From Dehalococcoidales bacterium (GTDB lineage: Bacteria; Chloroflexota; Dehalococcoidia; Dehalococcoidales; UBA2162): DNA of 9,198 nt. The stretch covers positions 1,403,017-1,412,214 of the forward strand of contig CP070800.1 in NCBI GenBank assembly GCA_020343555.1. The letters are read 5' to 3'. Positions within the stretch are counted from its first letter, which is position 1, and each line of letters opens with the position of its first letter. Both the position numbers and the translations under genes were made by a program. This document shows positions 5,519 through 9,198 of this stretch, piece by piece. The notes below the pieces were generated by a model, which saw nothing but the letters and a program-made list of their open reading frames with translations, did not search any database and had not been told where the DNA came from.

Positions 5519-5872
5519 ATGTTGAAACAAAAAGATCTTGATTTCTACGCACTAAAAGCTGAAGTATGTAAGACACTCGCCGATCCTAAGAGACTTTACA
5601 TTCTCAATGCGTTAAGAGCAGGAGAGATGAGTGTTGGGGAACTGACCAGTACATGCGAATTAAACCAGGCTGTAGTGTCACGGCATCTGGCTATTCTGCG
5701 TAACGGCGGAGTTGTAACTGCACGCCGTGAAGGAACGAATGTATATTACACATTGGCAGATCCGAAAATCGGTGAAGCCTGCGATGTTATGCAGCAGGTT
5801 GTTCTGGCGAAAATAGAAAAAAACAGGCAATTGGCTGAAAGACTTGCAATTTCCGAAGAAGCGGATACATAA
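5519..5872 (+). CDS. ArsR/SmtB-family winged-helix transcriptional regulator
   Basis: A 117-residue dimeric DNA-binding repressor of usual family length. ADPKRLYILNALRAGEMSV (about 21-39) is the helix before the reader, LNQAVVSRHLAILRNGGVV (48-66) is the helix-turn-helix with recognition helix, and RREGTNVYYTLADP (69-82) is the wing. The classical ArsR metal motif ELCVCDL is absent: the aligned positions are S38, G40 and T43. Cysteines are instead at C17, C46 and C88, and the usual positions of the SqrR/BigR redox pair are not matched by my alignment. C17 in the first helix and C88 in the last could approach in the dimer and act as a thiol sensor; this is inference. AAAGG lies only 3 nt before the ATG, so TTG at 5522 is a possible start. 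It leads the sulfur operon and probably represses it through the dyad at 5474-5509. Confidence 0.88.
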   Translation: MLKQKDLDFYALKAEVCKTLADPKRLYILNALRAGEMSVGELTSTCELNQAVVSRHLAILRNGGVVTARREGTNVYYTLADPKIGEACDVMQQVVLAKIEKNRQLAERLAISEEADT

Positions 5873-5934
5873 TAGAATTCCTTCTTTGGTTATTGCGGGT
5901 ATTGAAAATCGGAACCAATGGAGGTACTCAGACA

Positions 5935-6417
5935 ATGGCGGAGGAAAAGAAGAAAAAGGCGACGATCGTCTTGATGAGTGGGGATTTCGATAAGCTTTTT
6001 GCCGCACTCACAATCGCTACCGGTGCGGCAGCGTCGAACATGGAAGTGATTATATTCCACACCTTCTGGGGATTAAGGGCTGTAAAGAAAAATGTGCGTA
6101 CAGGGAAAAGTCTATTCGGTAAAATTGTCGGTCTGGTAGAAGGCGGTGACATCACGAAAGCAAATCCCAGCAAATACGGATTTCTCGGAATGGGGCGGTG
6201 GATGTTCGGTAAGATGATGAAGAACAAGAATGTTACCAGCCTGGTGGAATTAAGACAGATCGCCCTTGACCTCGGCGTAAAAATGTACACATGCCAGACA
6301 AGCATGGAAGTTATGGAAATTCCCAGAGAAACTCTTATCGATGAAGTAGCTGATGTCGTAGGTGTCGCTTTTATGCTCGAACAGGCTCAGCAATCAGATT
6401 TCACATTGTTTATTTAA
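5935..6417 (+). CDS. DsrE2-like sulfur-relay protein (DsrE/DsrF/DrsH-like family)
   Basis: A 160-residue protein of the DsrE superfamily, whose members carry sulfur as cysteine persulfide between partners. It opens with a lysine-rich tail (EEKKKK), then the first beta strand ATIVLMSGDFDKLFAALTIA, and FHTFWGLRAV (41-50), both typical of the DsrE2/COG2210 type. The single cysteine, C120, lies in YTCQTSMEVMEIP, matching the family CxxSMxxM pattern where the acceptor thiol sits. The middle (about 60-100) is rich in Gly, Met and Lys and could approach a membrane or partner; that is inference. The start is ATG 5935, with GGAGGT 9 nt upstream; the frame extends to a TTG at 5893 without a ribosome site. 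It lies 62 nt after arsR and 11 nt before tusA, the order expected for sulfur-transfer partners. Confidence 0.88.
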   Translation: MAEEKKKKATIVLMSGDFDKLFAALTIATGAAASNMEVIIFHTFWGLRAVKKNVRTGKSLFGKIVGLVEGGDITKANPSKYGFLGMGRWMFGKMMKNKNVTSLVELRQIALDLGVKMYTCQTSMEVMEIPRETLIDEVADVVGVAFMLEQAQQSDFTLFI

Positions 6418-6428
6418 GGAGGAGGAAC

Positions 6429-6671
6429 ATGGCTGAAGACATTAAGGTTGATCTTGAACTTGATCTCAAAGGATTACTCTGCCCGTTACCCATGGTAAGG
6501 GTAAGTCAGAACATCAACAATGTTCCGGTTGGAGGCGTAATAAAAGCGATCGCAACCGATCCCGGAAGTCTTGCTGATATCCCGTCGTGGGCTAGAACGA
6601 CAGGAAACGAAGTCATAAAAACTGATCGTCAGGACAAAGACATAATTTTTTATGTGAAAAGAGTTAAGTAA
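6429..6671 (+). CDS. TusA-family sulfur carrier protein
   Basis: An 80-residue TusA/SirA-type protein, complete. LDLKGLLCPLPMVRV (11-25) holds the catalytic CPxP motif with C18, on which TusA proteins carry a persulfide. ATDPGSLADIPSWARTTGNE (42-61) is the second signature of the family. TusA relays sulfur from a cysteine desulfurase or rhodanese to acceptors, including DsrE-type proteins. It directly follows the DsrE2-like gene, with AAGGAGGAGG overlapping that gene's stop, so translation is probably coupled. The next gene starts 2 nt after its stop. It is not next to tRNA-thiolation genes; the context points to energy or sulfur-redox metabolism. No rhodanese or cysteine desulfurase is in the window. 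Confidence 0.93.
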   Translation: MAEDIKVDLELDLKGLLCPLPMVRVSQNINNVPVGGVIKAIATDPGSLADIPSWARTTGNEVIKTDRQDKDIIFYVKRVK

Positions 6672-6673
6672 CA

Positions 6674-7390
6674 TTGAATCCATACTCATTTATTGTATCC
6701 ATACTGGTTTATGTTGCCGTGGTCGTCCTTGTCGTCGGCCTTATCTACCGGATATATAAATGGATAAGTATTCCCAGGAGTAAAGTAAACCTGGGTTTAT
6801 ACCCTAAACCGAAAACAAGGATCGGTCGAACGGGAAAATTAATGAAAGATACATTTCTTTTCCCACAGGTATACGATGTTGACCGCTGGATGTGGATATT
6901 CGTTGTAGCCCTTCACCTGACGATAGTGTTCGCTTTTGCCGGACATATGAGATTGATTAGAGAATTCACACCCCTGGTCAATGCTCTCGGAGTTGAGGGC
7001 ATGGATATGTTTGCCCTTATCAGTGGCGGGGTGGTTGGTATCATCATGATGCTTTCTGCCTTCTTCCTGTTTATGAGAAGGTTCAAATCACCTTATAAAG
7101 ATATATCAACCCCGGAAGACTATATCCTGCTCATAATATTACTAATCGTGATAATGCTGGGAAATCATCTCAGGTTCTTCGGAGACGTTCACGTTATAGA
7201 ATACAGGGAATATGTTCAAAGTCTTCTGGCGTTCAAACCGGCTTTTCCGGCAGAGTTGGCAGCATCGGGAACAAAGTGGGTACTCACTACCCATGTACTC
7301 TTCGCCTCGATACTTGCGATCTACTTCCCGTTCAGTAAACTGGTGCACTTCATAGGTTCTTTCGTGGCTAATCTTGTCAGGAGCGAATAG
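6674..7390 (+). CDS. di-haem b membrane protein, NarI/DsrM-like (quinone-interacting)
   Basis: A 238-residue integral membrane protein with about five hydrophobic helices (about 6-26, 72-92, 110-134, 150-165 and 205-228). It resembles the nitrate reductase gamma subunit and DsrM, which carry two b-type haems and exchange electrons with quinol. Histidines have the NarI spacing: H81 and H91 (HLTIVFAFAGH) are 10 apart, and H207 and H225 are 18 apart, as in the ligand pairs of E. coli NarI. H165 and H173 are extra. The start is TTG 6674, since the frame has a stop at 6665 and no ATG or GTG that fits; the ribosome site (AAAAGAG) is weak. Gaps of 2 nt on each side imply tight coupling with tusA and the next gene. 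It is shorter than DsrM (about 330 residues) and close to NarI in size. Confidence 0.85.
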   Translation: MNPYSFIVSILVYVAVVVLVVGLIYRIYKWISIPRSKVNLGLYPKPKTRIGRTGKLMKDTFLFPQVYDVDRWMWIFVVALHLTIVFAFAGHMRLIREFTPLVNALGVEGMDMFALISGGVVGIIMMLSAFFLFMRRFKSPYKDISTPEDYILLIILLIVIMLGNHLRFFGDVHVIEYREYVQSLLAFKPAFPAELAASGTKWVLTTHVLFASILAIYFPFSKLVHFIGSFVANLVRSE

Positions 7391-7392
7391 CG

Positions 7393-8670
7393 GTGGATAG
7401 TGATACTGAAAAACAACTGGTAGCAGTACTTGAAAACGGTATAAACCGTCAACTCCAGTATTACCTGGATGTCTGCACGAGATGCTCCATATGTAAAGAC
7501 GCCTGCCACCAGTACGTAACTACAAAAGACGTACGGTATCTGCCGGCTTATCGTGCAGAACTGATACGCCGCATCTTTAAGAAATATCTGACTGCGGAAG
7601 GTAAATTCATTCCATCGCTTGGCGAAGCAACGGAGTTAAATGACCGCCTGCTTGACGACCTTTTCGAATCGACCTACGCCTGTACAGGTTGCCGGCGATG
7701 CATGTACTATTGCCCGTTTTCGATAGACACGACCTGGGTACTCTCCCTGGCAAAATCAATTCTCATCGCCGCCGGAAAAGGTTCAACGATACTAGCTGAA
7801 CTTGCCGACGCTTCAGTCATGAAAGGCGAGAATATAGATCTCTTCAAAGACATAATTATTGACACTCTTAAAGATACCGAAGCCCAGATCCAGGAGAGAG
7901 TGAACGACCCGAATGCCACGTTACCAATCGATAAAGAAGGAGCCGAAATTCTCTATGTAGCCTTATCAGGAGCACACAGCATAATACCGGCGGCAGTGAT
8001 ATTCCACCAGGCGAAAGCCGACTGGACCCTTTCAATGTTCGAGGCGGCAAACTACGGCTACTTCCTTGGTGACAAGGACAAGGCTGTGAAAATCGCGGAT
8101 CGTATAGTGAATGAAGCAAAGCGGCTGAATGTAAAAGAGATAGTGATTACTGAGTGCGGTCATGCCTACCGCGTCATGCAGGTTCTATATGAATACTGGA
8201 CGAAAGAAAAACTTCCGTTCAAGGTGACCAGTATCCTGGAGATTATGTCGCGATATTTCAAAGAAGGCAAGATAAAGATAGACACGGGAAATATAAAGGA
8301 TATTGTCACATATCATGATCCATGCCAGTTCGGCAGGAACGCCGGTTTTTATGACCCGCCACGAGAAATTATCCGATACGTGACCAACAATTTCAAAGAA
8401 CTTGAACCAAACCGTGAAAAGAACTGGTGCTGCGGTGGTGGCGGCGGGCTTGTCGCCCAGCCTGATTTCGATGAATTAAGACTGGAAACAGGAAAGAAGA
8501 AAGTAGAACAGATCGTGAACAGCAAAGCGAAGATCGTTGTCAGTCCCTGCGAAAACTGCCGGCTTCAACTAGCAAACCTGAACGAAAAATACGATCTCGG
8601 AATTACTATTACCTCGTTGATGGACTTCGTAGCAGACGCAATTATCATACCTGAGACCGGGATGGAGTAA
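7393..8670 (+). CDS. iron-sulfur heterodisulfide reductase-like protein, DsrK/HdrD type
   Basis: A 425-residue cytoplasmic redox protein. Two [4Fe-4S] ferredoxin motifs are intact: C28/C31/C34/C38 (CTRCSICKDAC) and C97/C100/C103/C107 (CTGCRRCMYYCP). The C-terminal CCG domain is complete: C311, C346-C347-G and C386xxC389, the ligands of the noncubane [4Fe-4S] site that cleaves disulfides in Hdr enzymes. The first CCG-like domain (about 185-290) keeps only C255 (ITECGHAYR), as in single-CCG DsrK-type proteins. CCGGGGGG is unusually glycine-rich. The start is GTG 7393 with AGGAG 9 nt upstream. It should dock on the preceding NarI/DsrM-like protein, passing electrons between quinol and a thiol/persulfide substrate. 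The likely substrate, given the neighbours, is a TusA- or DsrE2-bound persulfide or a small disulfide; that is inference. Confidence 0.9.
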   Translation: MDSDTEKQLVAVLENGINRQLQYYLDVCTRCSICKDACHQYVTTKDVRYLPAYRAELIRRIFKKYLTAEGKFIPSLGEATELNDRLLDDLFESTYACTGCRRCMYYCPFSIDTTWVLSLAKSILIAAGKGSTILAELADASVMKGENIDLFKDIIIDTLKDTEAQIQERVNDPNATLPIDKEGAEILYVALSGAHSIIPAAVIFHQAKADWTLSMFEAANYGYFLGDKDKAVKIADRIVNEAKRLNVKEIVITECGHAYRVMQVLYEYWTKEKLPFKVTSILEIMSRYFKEGKIKIDTGNIKDIVTYHDPCQFGRNAGFYDPPREIIRYVTNNFKELEPNREKNWCCGGGGGLVAQPDFDELRLETGKKKVEQIVNSKAKIVVSPCENCRLQLANLNEKYDLGITITSLMDFVADAIIIPETGME

Positions 8671-8681
8671 AAAGGAGAAAG
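8671..8681 (+). promoter_or_regulatory. orphan ribosome binding site after the DsrK-like gene
   Basis: AAAGGAGAAAG directly follows the stop of the DsrK-like gene, as if to start a further operon member. The position where the start should be reads TTA (8682), and the frame from there (KVLIPEGDGS, then SIILVKGF) stays open to a TGA at about 8781. No ATG, GTG or TTG start fits. A lost start codon or truncated gene remnant is possible, overlapping the minus-strand gene at 8721-8945. Confidence 0.35.
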
Positions 8682-8720
8682 TTAAAAGTTCTTATACCAG
8701 AAGGTGACGGTTCAATCATT

Positions 8721-8945
8721 TTAGTGAAGGGTTTCACATATCTCTCTCATTCGTGCCAGAGAGTCGTTGATCGCCTTTTCGAGTGAGATGAACTCCGCCC
8801 TTGATTCTTCGGTAATACACCTCACACCGATCTTCCGTATTCCTTCTATTGCCGTTGCCTGGAGAACCAGTATTTTCTCATTCGCAGCCTTATATTTTTC
8901 ATGCAACTCCTTGAATTCATCTATTACCGATTCTGATATTGCCAT
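8721..8945 (-). CDS. small helical protein of unknown function
   Basis: A 74-residue protein that I do not recognise. It has no signal peptide, membrane segment or zinc motif. The sequence is rich in Glu, Lys, Ala, Ile and Leu with no proline, and looks almost fully alpha-helical, in two stretches (about 4-38 and 46-72) that may form a hairpin or coiled coil. It has two cysteines (C43 and C70, by count). The start is ATG with AGAGGAGG about 3-5 nt upstream (minus strand), a strong ribosome site, which supports translation. The gene lies between the terminator of SBP3 (9014-9047) and the end of the sulfur operon, convergent to the latter. A 7-bp inverted repeat (8961-8979) lies in its leader. 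It could be independently transcribed or reached by read-through from SBP3. No role can be given. Confidence 0.65.
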   Translation of the reverse strand: MAISESVIDEFKELHEKYKAANEKILVLQATAIEGIRKIGVRCITEESRAEFISLEKAINDSLARMREICETLH

Positions 8946-8960
8946 GATCCTCCTCTCTGT

Positions 8961-8979
8961 TAAACTTATTGGAAGTTTA
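8961..8979 (-). repeat. small inverted repeat in the leader of the helical protein
   Basis: TAAACTT (8961-8967) and AAGTTTA (8973-8979) pair perfectly across the 5-nt spacer ATTGG, just upstream of the ribosome site of the 74-residue gene. It could be a small hairpin or an operator; a TATATT at 8998-9003 (minus strand) could be a -10 but has no clear -35. Confidence 0.35.
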
Positions 8980-9013
8980 GCACTTCTTCTCTGCTAATAT
9001 ATACTTTTCCGGA

Positions 9014-9047
9014 TAAAAAGGAGGTAGCGGATAATCCGCTACCTCCT
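9014..9047 (-). terminator. rho-independent terminator of SBP3
   Basis: AGGAGGTAGCGGAT (9019-9032) and ATCCGCTACCTCCT (9034-9047) are perfect inverse copies one base apart. On the minus strand the hairpin is followed by TTTTTATCC (from 9015-9019). The GC-rich stem and U-run make this a strong terminator for the gene ending at 9098, and it shows that SBP3 transcription mostly stops before the 74-residue gene. Confidence 0.9.
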
Positions 9048-9097
9048 GTCATCTATTTATTTGGTTGCACTTTTTTTACTTAAGAACGATTTTCCGA

Positions 9098-9198
9098 CTA
9101 CCTTCGTCCGGTCATATCCTCTTTCAGGTCAAGGTCAAGCCATGCATATTGCAGCCAGAACTTGATTGCTCCTTCACCATAGTAGTTCTTCACCAATG
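9098..9198 (-). CDS. ABC transporter solute-binding protein SBP3, C-terminal end (runs off the window)
   Basis: Only the last 33 codons are visible, ending at TAG 9098-9100. The tail reads LVKNYYGEGAIKFWLQYAWL, then DLDLKEDMTGRR. It aligns with the end of SBP2 (QNYHGERSIGYFWVQSWP, then WIDEDMKESMS): Asn-Tyr, then His/Tyr-Gly-Glu, Trp/Phe-Trp and Asp-x-Asp-Met or Leu-Lys are shared. It is thus a third, more distant member of the same binding-protein family on the same strand. It is followed by a strong terminator at 9014-9047. Since only the C-terminus is seen, its lipobox and ligand cannot be judged. Confidence 0.8.
   Translation of the reverse strand, partial: LVKNYYGEGAIKFWLQYAWLDLDLKEDMTGRR

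Noticed and set aside
5394..5576. A 60-codon minus-strand frame across the arsR promoter and start
   Set aside because: It crosses AT-rich promoter DNA and the arsR start; its IIIYIIIYI-type composition is that of translated AT repeats.
5893..5934. Upstream TTG start for the DsrE2-like protein
   Set aside because: No ribosome site precedes it, and GGAGGT lies at proper distance before ATG 5935.
8767..8997. A 76-codon plus-strand frame opposite the small helical protein
   Set aside because: The minus-strand frame has a strong ribosome site and protein-like composition; the plus frame is a Ser/Leu/Ile-rich complement with none.

Overview
The window looks like a bacterial chromosome segment of moderate GC. 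It carries two functional blocks: peptide/solute ABC transport (outer parts) and a compact sulfur-redox operon (centre right). The mix fits an anaerobic, possibly Chloroflexota (Dehalococcoidia-like) organism: several SBP_bac_5 lipoproteins, a DUF5679 zinc ribbon, a TusA/DsrE2-like pair with DsrMK-like redox proteins, and TTG/GTG starts. This placement is inference from gene content; no rRNA or other marker gene is present.

Layout. Position 1-163 (-) is the N-terminal end of a lipoprotein solute-binding protein (SBP1). Divergent from it, 652-2653 (+) holds DppB- and DppC-type permeases. Convergent with those are a complete paralogous binding protein (SBP2, 3173-5011, -) and, just downstream of it, an easily missed 46-codon DUF5679 zinc-ribbon gene with a TTG start (2976-3116, -). 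From 5519 (+) an operon runs ArsR-type regulator, DsrE2-like protein, TusA, NarI/DsrM-like di-haem b membrane protein, and DsrK/HdrD-like iron-sulfur protein, ending at 8670. Convergent with it is a small helical protein of unknown function (8721-8945, -). The window ends in the C-terminus of a third binding protein (SBP3, 9098-9198, -), which has its own terminator. No ABC ATPase is present. No tRNA, rRNA, CRISPR array or insertion sequence was seen.

Regulation. SBP1 and SBP2 share about 90% identity over their 5' coding ends and have related leaders. In each, a TTGACA-type minus-strand promoter lies upstream of a terminator-like hairpin with a U-run, and the hairpin lies upstream of the gene. 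This is the layout expected of a transcription attenuator. Each leader also holds a near-perfect Shine-Dalgarno sequence followed by ATG about 86 nt before the true start. The ArsR gene has a good promoter whose -10 lies inside an AT-rich inverted repeat, a likely autoregulatory operator.

How the genes may work together. SBP1-3 would deliver substrates, perhaps peptides, to DppBC-type permeases powered by ATPases encoded elsewhere. In the sulfur operon, TusA and DsrE2 would carry persulfide sulfur. The CCG-type iron-sulfur protein and the di-haem membrane protein could couple thiol/persulfide redox chemistry to the quinone pool, under an ArsR-type sensor that lacks the classical metal site. 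The transport roles are well supported by family knowledge; the coupling between sulfur carriers and the membrane redox pair is a hypothesis from gene order.
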